A DNA stretch of 64,000 nucleotides from Roseiarcus sp963742305 (GTDB lineage Bacteria > Pseudomonadota > Alphaproteobacteria > Rhizobiales > Beijerinckiaceae), in contig CAVULN010000036.1 of assembly GCA_963742305.1 (NCBI GenBank), positions 1 to 64,000 on the forward strand, given 5' to 3'. Below, piece after piece: positions 45,460 through 55,010 of this stretch (within the stretch, counting starts at the first letter, position 1; the number at the start of each line of letters is the position of its first letter). Position numbers and translations under genes: made by a program. The notes under the pieces are model-generated. The model saw nothing but the letters and a program-made list of their open reading frames with translations, did no database searches and was not told the origin of the DNA.

Positions 45460-46392
45460 ATGACCGCGGCGAAAGCTCCCCGCGCCGGCGGCGCCAAGCC
45501 AGCCCTCGCGCCCAGAAGCTTCGTGATCGGCGATGCGACCTTGCCGGGCGCAGCGCTCGGTCCGGGCCTCTATGTCGTGGCGACGCCGATCGGCAACCTC
45601 ATGGACGTGACGCTTAGGGCTCTGGCGATCCTGGCCGGGGCCGACGGGATTCTGGCCGAGGACACCCGCGTTTCGCGGGCGCTGCTCGCCCGCTATGGCA
45701 TCGAGAGGCCGCTCTCGCCCTACCACGAGCATAACGCCGCCGAGGCCCGTCCGCGGGCGCTCAAGCGCATCGCCGAGGGCCAGGCGCTGGCGCTGATCTC
45801 CGACGCCGGGACGCCGCTCATTTCCGATCCCGGCTACAGGCTTGTGGCGGAGGCGATCGCGCAGGGCTTCGCCGTCACGGTCGCGCCGGGACCTTCGGCG
45901 GCGCTCGCGGCCCTTTGCGTCGCCGGCCTGCCCACCGACCGCTTCACGTTCGAGGGATTCCTGCCCGCCCGGCAGTCCGCGCGGCGGGAGCGCATCAACG
46001 CGCTTGCCGCCGTCCCCGGCACGCTCGTTTTCTACGAGGCGCCGGGGCGGCTCGCCGAGACGCTCGCCGACCTCGCCCTCGAGCTTGGCCCCAGGGCGGC
46101 GGCGGTGGCGCGCGAACTGACCAAGCTGCATGAGGAGGTGCGGCGCGGCCCGCTCGACGAGCTTGCCGCTGAATACGCGGCGGGCGAGGCGCCGAGGGGC
46201 GAGATCGTCATTGTCGTGGCGCCCGGGCAGGCGCGTCCGGTCGTGTCCGAGGCCGCGCTCGACCGGGAGATCGCGGCGGAGCTCGCGAACCTGTCGGTCA
46301 AGGACGTGGCGGCCGCGGTGGCGGCGAGGCACGGGCTGCCGCGGCGCGAGGTCTACGCGCGGGCGCTCAAGCTCGCGGGCGCGCGGCGGTGA
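45460..46392 (+). CDS. rsmI: 16S rRNA (cytidine(1402)-2'-O)-methyltransferase
   Basis: A 310-residue tetrapyrrole-methylase-fold enzyme that methylates C1402 of 16S rRNA with SAM. Marks are GLYVVATPIGNLMDVTLRAL, LAEDTRVSRALLARYGI, ALISDAGTPLISDPGYRLV and APGPSAALAALCVAGLPTDR. The ATG at 45460 leaves a 35-residue basic leader, common in alphaproteobacterial RsmI. It overlaps yraN by 4 bp. Confidence 0.94.
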   Translation: MTAAKAPRAGGAKPALAPRSFVIGDATLPGAALGPGLYVVATPIGNLMDVTLRALAILAGADGILAEDTRVSRALLARYGIERPLSPYHEHNAAEARPRALKRIAEGQALALISDAGTPLISDPGYRLVAEAIAQGFAVTVAPGPSAALAALCVAGLPTDRFTFEGFLPARQSARRERINALAAVPGTLVFYEAPGRLAETLADLALELGPRAAAVARELTKLHEEVRRGPLDELAAEYAAGEAPRGEIVIVVAPGQARPVVSEAALDREIAAELANLSVKDVAAAVAARHGLPRREVYARALKLAGARR

Positions 46393-46778
46393 AGGGCGGC
46401 GCCGGGGAGCGGGCCGAGCGGCGGCGAGGCGCGCATCGTTATGGCCTCAAGGCCGAGACGGTCGCGGCCTGGCTGCTGCGCCTCAAGGGCTACACGATCC
46501 TCGCCCAGCGTTTCGCCGTCTCGGGGGGCGAAATCGACCTTGTCGCGCGCCGCGGCGGGGTGATCGCCTTCGTCGAGGTCAAGGCGCGCGCCGATCTCGA
46601 GGCCGCCGCGATTGCGATCGGCGCAACCAAGCGGCGGCGGATCGCCCGCGCGGCGCGCGTGTGGCTCACGCGAAACCCGTGGGCGGCGGGCATGACGCTC
46701 AGGGGCGACGCGGTCTTCGTCGCTCCCCGCAGCCTTCCCCGGCACGCTCCCTCCGCCTATCTCTTGGAGATCGACTGA
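46389..46778 (+). CDS. YraN-family endonuclease-like protein (UPF0102)
   Basis: A 129-residue protein of the YraN family with a restriction-endonuclease-like fold. AERRRGAHRYGLKAETVAAW is followed by the PD-(D/E)xK-like core GGEIDLVARRGGVIAFVEVK and AIGATKRRRIARAARVWL. The start is a GTG overlapping the rsmI stop (GTGA), so the pair is translationally coupled. The exact cellular role is unknown. Confidence 0.9.
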   Translation: MKGGAGERAERRRGAHRYGLKAETVAAWLLRLKGYTILAQRFAVSGGEIDLVARRGGVIAFVEVKARADLEAAAIAIGATKRRRIARAARVWLTRNPWAAGMTLRGDAVFVAPRSLPRHAPSAYLLEID

Positions 46779-46813
46779 ACCGGCGAGCCGGGCGCGGGCG
46801 GAAGCGGGGACGG

Positions 46814-47707
46814 TCAGAAGCGCGAGAGAACCGTGCCCGCGAGGTCGCACTGGAAGCCTTCCAGCGCCCGCGCGATTTTGGCGATGTCCCTCGCCCGCGT
46901 CCGGTGCCGCCGGGCCGCGACGATCGCCGCGCCGACCCGGGAGGCGACGACATAGGCGTCGGCGCTGTCGAGCGCGGCCGGCGTGTCGTAGATCACCACG
47001 CCATAGTTGCGCTGCGCATTCTGCGACAGCGTCAGGAACTCCTTGGAGCTCAGGAGTTCCTGCGGGTGGGGGGCGGTCGCTCCGGCGACGAGAAGGGACA
47101 AGCCCGGCACAATGTCGATGGTGACAGGCGGCAATTCGGCGTCGCCATGGGTCAGGGCCTCGACCAGGCCCTCGGTTTTGGGATCGACGCCAAACAAGGC
47201 GGCGAGCCTCGGTTTCCTCAGGTTGGCGTCGACAAGGAGGGTGGGAACGGCCATCTGCGCGAAAGAGAGCGCCAGATTGGCGGCGAAATAGGTGACCCCG
47301 ACCCGCGCATGCGGCCCGATGATCGCGAAGGCGTTCTTCCCCTGCGAGAGCGGGCCGGTCGCGAGCGCGGACCGCACGGAGCGGAAGGCCTCCGCGGCGG
47401 TGCTGAACGGCTGGTAGCCGACCACCAGCTCGCGGGAGAAACGGGCTTCGTCGACCCCGAAATTGAGAACCGGATAGTTGTAGCGCTTCGACAGCGCCAG
47501 AAACAGACTGTCGCGCCGCACGAGGCCCAGCGCGATGGCCGCCTCTCCAAACGTGAGCCCCTTGCGGCGCTGGAACCCGCGAATGGCCTCGACCTGGGCC
47601 TCGCTCAGGTTGCCGGCCGCCAGGATCTGCTGCTCGATCGGATCCTTGGAGGTCTGGACGGCGACGACATTATCATTGTCCTTCTGATAATTCGATCTCA
47701 TCGCCAT
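46814..47707 (-). CDS. EpsG-like BY-kinase-related protein of exopolysaccharide export
   Basis: A 297-residue protein related to CpsD/EpsG-type tyrosine kinases. Residues about 25-85 form a GspE-N-like segment (GFQRRKGLTFGEAAIALGLV). The ATPase half begins at FAIIGPHARVGVTYFAANLA, where Walker A lacks its usual lysine (VGVT in place of GKS/T). Walker A' TLLVDANLRKPRLAALFGVD and NYGVVIYDTPAALDSADAYV are intact. There is no C-terminal tyrosine cluster. It is the last gene of the operon after the EpsF-type protein and may act as a catalytically altered partner of it. Confidence 0.83.
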   Translation of the reverse strand: MAMRSNYQKDNDNVVAVQTSKDPIEQQILAAGNLSEAQVEAIRGFQRRKGLTFGEAAIALGLVRRDSLFLALSKRYNYPVLNFGVDEARFSRELVVGYQPFSTAAEAFRSVRSALATGPLSQGKNAFAIIGPHARVGVTYFAANLALSFAQMAVPTLLVDANLRKPRLAALFGVDPKTEGLVEALTHGDAELPPVTIDIVPGLSLLVAGATAPHPQELLSSKEFLTLSQNAQRNYGVVIYDTPAALDSADAYVVASRVGAAIVAARRHRTRARDIAKIARALEGFQCDLAGTVLSRF

Positions 47708-47861
47708 GGGCTCAAACTCTCAATGTTCAATTTCCGGCCCGCCAATCCCCGGCGGATCCGGGCAAACGACGTTACCCTGCAATTGTTTCCCAAACAGTCT
47801 GGCTCTTGGAGCCGGCGCCGCGCCCCGAACCGTTCGCTCGGCTCGGCCGCTTCCGGCCCCT

Positions 47862-49262
47862 CTACGCCGGCCGAAGGCTGCGGCGCGACGCGGCGATCCT
47901 CGCCCTCGAGCGCCGCCCGCCGCCGACCGTGCCGAGGAACGGGGCCTGGGCAACATATTCCAGATCGATCGGAAAGCGAACCCTGCGATCCGCCGCCTCG
48001 GCGAGCAGGGCAAGGATGAGCCCGAGCGCCAGGCCGGCCATGATTCCGACCGGCATCACGATGAAGGGTTTTGGAAACGCCGGTTCGACGGGCGGCGACG
48101 CCTTGTCGAGGACGGTCATATCCGAGAACGTCAGCTTGCTCTTCAGTTTCGCCTGTTCGGCCGTTCTTTCCCGGGCGTCGAGCTGCTCGATCCGGAATGT
48201 GACCTCGCGCTGCAATTGGGCCAGCCGGTCGCGCTGCGCCTGAACTTCGATCAGGGCCTTCTGCGAGACCGCCTGCTCGGACTCGAGCGCCGCGATCTGG
48301 GTCTGAGTCGTTGCGATACGATCTTTCAGATGCTCGCGCATTTTCCCGGTCGCGTCCGCAATCTCGCGGCGAAGCGTGGCCATATTCCCCTCTTGGGCCA
48401 GCATCTTGGGGTTCTTGGCGCCGAGTTGGCCCTTGGCGGCGCCAACCTCGGCTTCGGCCGCCGACAGCTTCTGCTTCAGACCCGAGAGGATTTGCAGATC
48501 CGGATCCGCCGGATCGTTCGACAGGTCGGTCGAGCCGCTGGTCAGGCGGCTTTGATAAGCGGTGAGCGAGGCTCTGGCGGTCGACAGCTCCTGGGCGATC
48601 GCCATGTACTGGCTCGTCTCCCTGTCCCCGCCGCCCGCCGAAGGCGCCACCATGTTCGTCTTGGCCTGGAAGGCTGTCAGCGCCGCGCGCGCCTGCTCGA
48701 GCTCCTTGCGCAATTCGTCGAGCTGGGGAGCAAACCAGCGCGCGGTCTGGTCGGCCTCGGCGGCTTTCATGGCGACCGACCCGTCGATGGTCGCCGCCAG
48801 AAACGCATTGGCGATCAGCGCCGCCTGGTTCGGGTCGCCCGACTTATATCTGATCGCCAGGACGTTGGTTCCCATGTTGAACTTCGGGTCGACGTTCCTC
48901 ACCAGGCCCGCGGCCATCCATTCCTCGATGCTTTCGCGGCCGAAGGAGCTGGATTTTCGGAAGCTCTGCTGAACCTGGGGGTTGTCGGTCAAATTCAACC
49001 GCCGGACGACATCGGTCGCGACCCGCTCGCTTCTCACGAGCGAGATGATGTTGCCCTGGATCAGACCGATCGCCCCGAGGCCGGTCGTCGCATCGGAGAT
49101 CGGATCGACGCTGCCCGGGTCGATGCTCGCGGTCGCGACCGCGTCATAGCGGCCCGGCACCAGCAGCAACACGCTTCCCGCCACCATTGCAGTGGTCAGG
49201 ACCGAAAGGAGGACGATCCACCCCCGGCGCAAAAGGATCACCAGAATCTGGCTTACGGACAT
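47862..49262 (-). CDS. EpsF-like chain-length determinant (Wzz/GNVR) protein
   Basis: A 466-residue inner-membrane polysaccharide co-polymerase. One transmembrane helix near residues 15-35, a large periplasmic coiled-coil region (about 170-370, heptad-rich: KQKLSAAEAEVGAAKGQLGA), the GNVR-type segment, the pre-helix SPPVEPAFPKPFIVMPVG and the second helix near 415-435. The cytoplasmic tail is short and needs the separate EpsG protein. It controls polymer length and is co-transcribed with epsE upstream. Confidence 0.9.
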   Translation of the reverse strand: MSVSQILVILLRRGWIVLLSVLTTAMVAGSVLLLVPGRYDAVATASIDPGSVDPISDATTGLGAIGLIQGNIISLVRSERVATDVVRRLNLTDNPQVQQSFRKSSSFGRESIEEWMAAGLVRNVDPKFNMGTNVLAIRYKSGDPNQAALIANAFLAATIDGSVAMKAAEADQTARWFAPQLDELRKELEQARAALTAFQAKTNMVAPSAGGGDRETSQYMAIAQELSTARASLTAYQSRLTSGSTDLSNDPADPDLQILSGLKQKLSAAEAEVGAAKGQLGAKNPKMLAQEGNMATLRREIADATGKMREHLKDRIATTQTQIAALESEQAVSQKALIEVQAQRDRLAQLQREVTFRIEQLDARERTAEQAKLKSKLTFSDMTVLDKASPPVEPAFPKPFIVMPVGIMAGLALGLILALLAEAADRRVRFPIDLEYVAQAPFLGTVGGGRRSRARIAASRRSLRPA

Positions 49263-49338
49263 GACCCGACTCCTGCGCCCTTCGGCAATTCAGAACGAGC
49301 ACAAATAGCTGAGCGCACGCAATAGCCGAGATCGATGA

Positions 49339-50172
49339 CTAGAATATGCGCTCGCTGATGATGATCGTATCGCCTGCTTCCACTTGATCGTCAAGTGAAG
49401 CGGGGACTTCGTAGGTCTGGCCGTTGCCGGACATCCGCTTGATCCTGATCCGCCATTCCGATCCGAGCGCAGCCAGTCCGCCCCCTATCGCGATGGCCTG
49501 CTGGACGGTTATGGGGCGCAGCAACGGGTATTCCCCGGTTTTGCCGACAAAACCATAGAGATAGTAGAACGGCGCAAGGTCGACGAAAACCTCGTCATTG
49601 TTCGCGATCCGGAAATTGGCGCCGGGGCCCCGCGCCGCCTGGACATCCTTCGCATCAAACTTGACGGTCCCGCCGCCGGCGCGTCGAACGGTGATCGTTC
49701 CTCCAAGAGCCGAGTCCCGTATCCCGCCCGCCCGCGACAGGAGCTGGGTGAGATTGGTCGGCCGATCGAGCGTGTAGACCCCGGGCGCCCCCACCTGGCC
49801 CTGCACGCTCGCCTGCGTGCCGAAGGTGGTGATTTCGACCAGCACGTGAGGCTCGGTGACGATCTGACGCGACGCCAGTTGCCGCTCGATGGCGTGGGCC
49901 AGCTGGTCTTCGGTCAACCCTGCCGCGTGGATCCGCCCGACATAAGGAAAGCTGATCGTGCCATCCGTCTCGACGCGGGTCGTGGTGTCCATGTCCGGCT
50001 GATTGACGACCTTGATGGAGACGACGTCCTGCGGCGTCAGAGCGCGGCCGGCGGCCCAAGCCGGGGCGGGGACGATGGCGCCGAGGGTCAGGACAGCCAT
50101 CATGCCCAATACGGCCAGCCCAAGCCCCCGTCCAAGAGTTGTCGGCCAGGCCCTTCGCATCGTTCTCAGCAT
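49339..50172 (-). CDS. EpsE-like polysaccharide export outer-membrane protein
   Basis: A 277-residue Wza-family protein with a Sec signal (cleaved near PAWAAG). The Poly_export domain follows (LTPQDVVSIKVVNQPDMDTT, TDGTISFPYVGRIHAAGLT) and then a SLBB domain (ASVQGQVGAPGVYTLDRPTN). The N-terminal cysteine of classical Wza lipoproteins is absent. A GGAGCGGGAG site precedes ATG 50172. It lies 24 bp after the epsL-like gene. Confidence 0.9.
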   Translation of the reverse strand: MLRTMRRAWPTTLGRGLGLAVLGMMAVLTLGAIVPAPAWAAGRALTPQDVVSIKVVNQPDMDTTTRVETDGTISFPYVGRIHAAGLTEDQLAHAIERQLASRQIVTEPHVLVEITTFGTQASVQGQVGAPGVYTLDRPTNLTQLLSRAGGIRDSALGGTITVRRAGGGTVKFDAKDVQAARGPGANFRIANNDEVFVDLAPFYYLYGFVGKTGEYPLLRPITVQQAIAIGGGLAALGSEWRIRIKRMSGNGQTYEVPASLDDQVEAGDTIIISERIF

Positions 50173-50196
50173 TGCTCCCGCTCCAACTTCCGGCCT

Positions 50197-51493
50197 TTAG
50201 TACGGCCTATAGTTCAAGTTGACCATCACCAAGTTCTGGGGGGTGATCTGGTGGTTTGTGACCCGCTCGGTATAGGAGGCGCTAAGCCCGGCCGACAGGA
50301 AGGGCGTCATCGTGTAGGTCAGCCCCGCGTTTGCGCTGTAAAAGTTCGACGCGCCGGCGAAAAACGGCGAAAGGACCGCCGTGGTCACGGCCGGCGTGAA
50401 AGCGCCGGTGGAGTAGCCGGCCGAACCGCCAAGGGTTAAGCCGACTTTGGGCGTCACCAGATAGGTCAGATTCAGCGTGGCGTCATAGGCTGACTTCCGC
50501 GTTGGCGATAACCGTGGTCGGGGGAGCGACGGTTCGCGATCCGGACGCGGTCAGGCTCAGTTTGGGCGTGAACGCCCAGTTCAGGCTCAAGGTGTAGATC
50601 GGCAGGAGCGTCTTCGGGAGGCCCAGGGTGAATGCGTTCGTGACCCCGACCAGTCCGACGATCCCGCTCACCGAAAGACTGGGACTGATCACTCGCGTAT
50701 AATTCAGACTGAAGGTGTGGAAGTCGACCTTGGCAGCCAGTCCAGCGATGGCCGTCGCCGCATTTCGATCGGGATAGGTCGTGTCGGTAATGCCAGCCAG
50801 CGCGGTGAGGGTGTTCGGGCCCTTCGAATATTCTATGCCCGCCTCGAGCATCGTCGCCCGGACGTTATTCACCGCGTCGATCGGGTTCGAGTTGGTGTCC
50901 TGGGTCAGGCTGCTGTTGAACACCACCGAATATCCGTTGGAGATCGCGCACCTTCCGGTTTCGTTGAGCGCGGTCGCCGTCAGGTAGTTGACGCCGCTTG
51001 CAACCAGCTCCGTAATTGCAGCCGGCGCCTTGGACAAGGTCACGCCAAGATTTCCCGCGCATCTCGACGTCAAAGTCCAGTTATCGCCGGCGCTCACCGT
51101 ATATACATTTGAATCAAATCCGGTCTGATGACGATAGCGTATCAGCCCAAACGTCGCGTCAAAATACAGCTGCTGGGCGAATACGTTGGCCTTGGTCGAA
51201 AAGCCAAGATTGGTCGTCGTGGTGAAATCGCCCTTCGCCACCCCCGGCGGCGTGGCGAAGCCAAGCGGGAGCGCATTGATGTTCGAGTTGTAGGACGTGG
51301 ACTGCGAAGCGGTCAGCCTGAACGGCAAATCGGCCCAGTTCCCGGGAAGGCTTGGAAGAGCGAAGCCGCCCCATGACGTCGCCGATGGCGCGCTCGCCTC
51401 GGTGACGGCGCCCGACAGCTCCTGTCCCCGGCCGCCGGTTACCGCGCCAAGCGTCAGGACCACCCCGAGCGTCAAGGCCCCGCTCCGCCTCAT
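50197..51493 (-). CDS. EpsL-like outer-membrane beta-barrel protein, frameshifted
   Basis: About 430 residues: signal peptide at 51493 (MRRSGALTLGVVLTLGAVTG), then alternating beta-strand sequence with aromatic girdles (LTASQSTSYNSNINALPLGF, YRHQTGFDSNVYTVSAGDNW). The frame ends early near 50483; skipping one base at about 50492 gives KSAYDATLNLTYLVTPKVGL and the final strands ending NLVMVNLNYRPY at 50197, with the terminal aromatic typical of barrels. It is the first gene of the eps operon and is probably the outer-membrane partner for secretion. Confidence 0.82.
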
Positions 51494-51924
51494 ACCACCC
51501 CTTCGCCTCAGAACGCATGCACGCGTACGAACAATCCTCAATCCCGGCCGGTCTCGTCCGCCGCCCCCGCCGGGTTTCCGGAAAGCCTCGGCGAGGCGGG
51601 CGATTGCCCTTGCCGCCCTCTCCGGTCTCACATCGGCGGCCTTGCCGGCCGTTTTCCCCAAGAAGCGTTCATCGACTTCGCTGTCCCGGGCCCTCGGCTC
51701 ACCCGCAGCGGCGGCAGCTCCGGGAGCCCTGCGAATCCAAACGTTGCGGCCGAGGCGGACCGCCATCCATACGCATATTCGGCTCCCCCCGACAAGGCGA
51801 CAAAAGCCACACTTGCCGACAAAATCGGAGCGGCGCGGCGCGACTGGACATCATTGTCTAGACGCGCGCCGGACCGGTCGGTAGCATGGGAATCGGCAGG
51901 CGGTTCGGTCAAAAGGGCCCGCGG
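51494..51924. other. Non-coding divergent spacer
   Basis: A 431-bp space between the start of the divergent epsL-like gene and the oxidoreductase gene. I find no convincing open frame on either strand, no RNA structure I recognise and no repeat. It probably carries the two promoters. Confidence 0.6.
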
Positions 51925-54336
51925 ATGAAAGAACACTATCGCGCCGTTGTCATTGGCGGAGGCGTCGTCGGGGCTTCGGTTCTTTACCATCTGGCGAAAT
52001 TCGGATGGACCGATGTCGCCCTGATCGAGCGCTCGGTCCTCACGGCGGGTTCGTCCTGGCACGCCGCCGGCGGCTTCCACGCCCTCAACGCCAACCCCAA
52101 CATGGCGATCCTCCAGGCCTATACGATCGACCTTCTCAGGCAGGTCGAAGCCGAATCCGGCCAGTCGATCGGCATGCACATGACCGGCGGATTTCACGTG
52201 GCCTCGGCGCCCGAGCGCTGGGAATGGCTGCAGGCGTCCTACCGGCGCTTCCAGGCGATCGGCGTCGAGGATGTCCGTCTGGTCACGCCCGAGGAAATCA
52301 AGGCCCGCTGCCCGATCATCGACGTGGACGGCGTGTTCGGCGGCATGTGGGCGGACCGGGAGGGCTATGTCGACACCACGGGAACGGTCTGGGCTTACGC
52401 GGGCGCGGCGAAAAAGCGCGGCGCGACCGTGATCGAGCACAATCGCGTGGTCGAGCTCAGGCAGCTCCCGGACTCGTCCTGGGACGTCGTGACCGAGAAA
52501 GGCGTCGTGAACGCCGAGCATGTGGTCAACGCCGCAGGCCTGTGGGCGAAGCAGGTCGGGCGGATGGTCGGCCTCGACCTGCCGCTCTCGCCGCTCGAGC
52601 ACCACTACCTCCTCACCGAGACAATCCCTGAGGTCGCGGCGCTGAAGGCCGAACTGCCAATGGTCGTCGACCTCGAGGGGTTCACCTACATGCGCCAGGA
52701 CCAGAAGGGCATCCTGATCGGCGTCTACGAGACCAATCCCCAGCACTGGTCGATGGACGGGGCGCCATGGGACTATGGCGTCGAGCTCCTGCCCGAGGCC
52801 ATCGACCGCATCGCCGACGAGCTCGAACTCGTCCACCGCCGCTACCCGGTCCTGCAGAGGGCGGGCATCCGCAAATGGGTCAACGGCGCCTTCACCTTCT
52901 CGCCGGACGGCAATCCGCTGGTCGGCCCCGTGGCGGGCAAACGCGGCTACTGGCTCGCCTGCGGCGTCATGGCGGGGTTCCTGCAGGGCGGCGGCGTCGG
53001 CAAGTCGCTGGCCGAACTCATGATCCACGGCGAGGCGTCCACCGACGTCTACGGCCTCGACATCGCCCGCTACGGCCCTTTCGCTTCCAACCGCGAATAT
53101 ATCCGCCAGACGACCGGCCAATTCTACGCCCGCCGCTTCGTCATGACCTACCCGAACGAGCAACTGCCGGCCGGCCGGCCGCTCAAAACGACTCCGGCCT
53201 ATGACGCGATGACCGCCGCGGGCTGCCAGTGGGGCAATTCCTGGGGCCTCGAGGTTCCGCTCTATTTCGGCCCGCCCGGTTTCACGGAAAAGCCCACCCT
53301 CCGCCGCTCGAACGCCTTCGACATCGTGGGCGAGGAATGCCGCATGGTGCGGACTGGCGTGGGCCTTCTCGATATCGCCTCGTTCTCGCGTTACGAAGTG
53401 ACCGGCCCCGAGGCCGGGCGCTGGCTCGACTGGATGACGGCCGCCCGCCTGCCCGGGCCAGGGCGCGCCCGCCTCGCGCCGATGCTGTCCGAGACCGGCA
53501 GGCTCAAGGGCGACCTCACGATCGTCAACTGGGGCGACGGGACCTTCTGGATCGAGGGCTCCTACTACCTTCGCCAGTGGCACATGCGCTGGTTCGCCGC
53601 CCATGCGCGCGAAGGCGTGAGCGTGCGCGACATCTCCGACGAAATGATCGGTTTTGCCCTCTCCGGTCCGAAATCGCGGGACGTGCTGGCGCGCGTCACC
53701 CATCAGGACGCATCGAACGCCGCCCTGCCGTTCATGGGCGCGGCGATCATGGACATCGGCCTCGTGCGGGCCAAGGTCGCGCGCCTCTCGGTCACTGGCG
53801 AACTCGGCTATGAGATCAATTGCCGCGCGCTCGAACACGCGAGCCTGCGCCGGACCCTCATCGAGGCCGGACGCGATTTGGGCTTGAGGGAATACGGCTA
53901 TAACGCGCTTCTGTCGCTGAGACTGGAAAAGAGCTTCGGCATCTGGTCGGCCGAATTCACCCAGGACCGCACCCCGCGGATGACCGGCATGGACCGCTGG
54001 ATCGCCTGGGACAAGGGGGACTTTCTCGGGCGCAAGGCGGCGCTCGCGGACAGCAAGGGGCCGCCCGGGCAGCGCCTGGTCACTCTCGAGATCGACGCCC
54101 TCGACGCCGACGCCGCCGGCTACGAGCCGGTCTGGCGGTCAGGCGCCATGGTCGGCTTCGTGACCTCGGGCGGCTATGGCCACACCGTGGGAAAGAGCCT
54201 GGCGATGGCGCTCGTCGCGCCGGAGGCGGCCGAGGTCGGCGCCGCGCTCAGCGTCCACATCGTCGGCGCCGAGCGCAAAGGGCGCGTCATTGCGCCCTCG
54301 CCCTACGATCCTTCCGGCAAGGCGATGCGGGCATGA
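51925..54336 (+). CDS. FAD-dependent dimethylglycine/sarcosine dehydrogenase-like protein
   Basis: An 803-residue two-part flavoprotein. Residues 1-400 form a DAO-type FAD domain with VVIGGGVVGASVLYHLAKFG and SSWHAAGGFHALNANPN, whose histidine is the site of covalent FAD attachment in dimethylglycine and sarcosine dehydrogenases. Residues about 430-800 form FAO_M/GcvT tetrahydrofolate-binding domains (VGLLDIASFSRYEVTGPEAG, FALSGPKSRDVLARVT, GYNALLSLRLEKSFGIWSAE). It should oxidise an N-methyl amine and hand the one-carbon unit to folate. ATG 51925 sits at the FAD motif. It overlaps the tetR gene by 4 bp. Confidence 0.88.
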   Translation: MKEHYRAVVIGGGVVGASVLYHLAKFGWTDVALIERSVLTAGSSWHAAGGFHALNANPNMAILQAYTIDLLRQVEAESGQSIGMHMTGGFHVASAPERWEWLQASYRRFQAIGVEDVRLVTPEEIKARCPIIDVDGVFGGMWADREGYVDTTGTVWAYAGAAKKRGATVIEHNRVVELRQLPDSSWDVVTEKGVVNAEHVVNAAGLWAKQVGRMVGLDLPLSPLEHHYLLTETIPEVAALKAELPMVVDLEGFTYMRQDQKGILIGVYETNPQHWSMDGAPWDYGVELLPEAIDRIADELELVHRRYPVLQRAGIRKWVNGAFTFSPDGNPLVGPVAGKRGYWLACGVMAGFLQGGGVGKSLAELMIHGEASTDVYGLDIARYGPFASNREYIRQTTGQFYARRFVMTYPNEQLPAGRPLKTTPAYDAMTAAGCQWGNSWGLEVPLYFGPPGFTEKPTLRRSNAFDIVGEECRMVRTGVGLLDIASFSRYEVTGPEAGRWLDWMTAARLPGPGRARLAPMLSETGRLKGDLTIVNWGDGTFWIEGSYYLRQWHMRWFAAHAREGVSVRDISDEMIGFALSGPKSRDVLARVTHQDASNAALPFMGAAIMDIGLVRAKVARLSVTGELGYEINCRALEHASLRRTLIEAGRDLGLREYGYNALLSLRLEKSFGIWSAEFTQDRTPRMTGMDRWIAWDKGDFLGRKAALADSKGPPGQRLVTLEIDALDADAAGYEPVWRSGAMVGFVTSGGYGHTVGKSLAMALVAPEAAEVGAALSVHIVGAERKGRVIAPSPYDPSGKAMRA

Positions 54337-55010
54337 TGGCGCAAGCGCTCGCGGCGAAGGCGCGATCGGGCGCCGTCAAGGCGACGCGTTCGGACTGGCT
54401 CGATCTCGCCCTGATCGCTCTCGCCATCGACGGCGTCGACCATGTCACGGTGCTCGGGCTCGGCGAAAAGCTCGGCGTGTCGCGGTCCAGCTTCTACTGG
54501 TACTTCAAGAATCGCGACGAATTGCTCGGCGCCCTGCTCGACCGCTGGGAGACGCTCAACACCCGTTCGATCCTCAACGCCGCCGAAGCGCCGGCGGGAA
54601 CCGTCAACCAGGCGGTCCTGAACGTCTTCCGCTGCTGGGTCAATCCGGCGATCTTCAGCCCGCGACTCGATTTCGCCGTCCGCGACTGGGCGCGCCGCTC
54701 GGCTCAGGTCCGCAAGGCGCTCGACGGCGCCGACCGCTTGAGAACCGAGGGCTTGAGGGCGATGTTCGCGCGCTTCGGCTATGAGGAGACGGACGCATTC
54801 GTGCGGGCGCGCGTGCTTTACTCCATGCAGATCGGCTATTGGGCGCTCGACCTCCGGGAGCCAATCGAGACGCGGCTCAGACTCGCGCCCCATTATCTCA
54901 AGGCCTTCACTGGCCTCGCGCCGAGCGAAGCGGAAATCGGCGCCTTCCGCGCCTACGCCCGGGCCCACGCGCATCTTGCCGATTTCGAGGCTTCGCGGGG
55001 GCGCCCATGA
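54333..55010 (+). CDS. TetR-family transcriptional regulator
   Basis: A 225-residue regulator. The HTH is at about residues 22-70 (WLDLALIALAIDGVDHVTVL, then LGEKLGVSRSSFYWYFKNRD). The C-terminal domain is helical with no clear ligand signature. Four-base overlaps join it to the upstream dehydrogenase and the downstream soxB-like gene, so it is embedded in, and probably controls, the amine-oxidation operon. Confidence 0.88.
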   Translation: MMAQALAAKARSGAVKATRSDWLDLALIALAIDGVDHVTVLGLGEKLGVSRSSFYWYFKNRDELLGALLDRWETLNTRSILNAAEAPAGTVNQAVLNVFRCWVNPAIFSPRLDFAVRDWARRSAQVRKALDGADRLRTEGLRAMFARFGYEETDAFVRARVLYSMQIGYWALDLREPIETRLRLAPHYLKAFTGLAPSEAEIGAFRAYARAHAHLADFEASRGRP

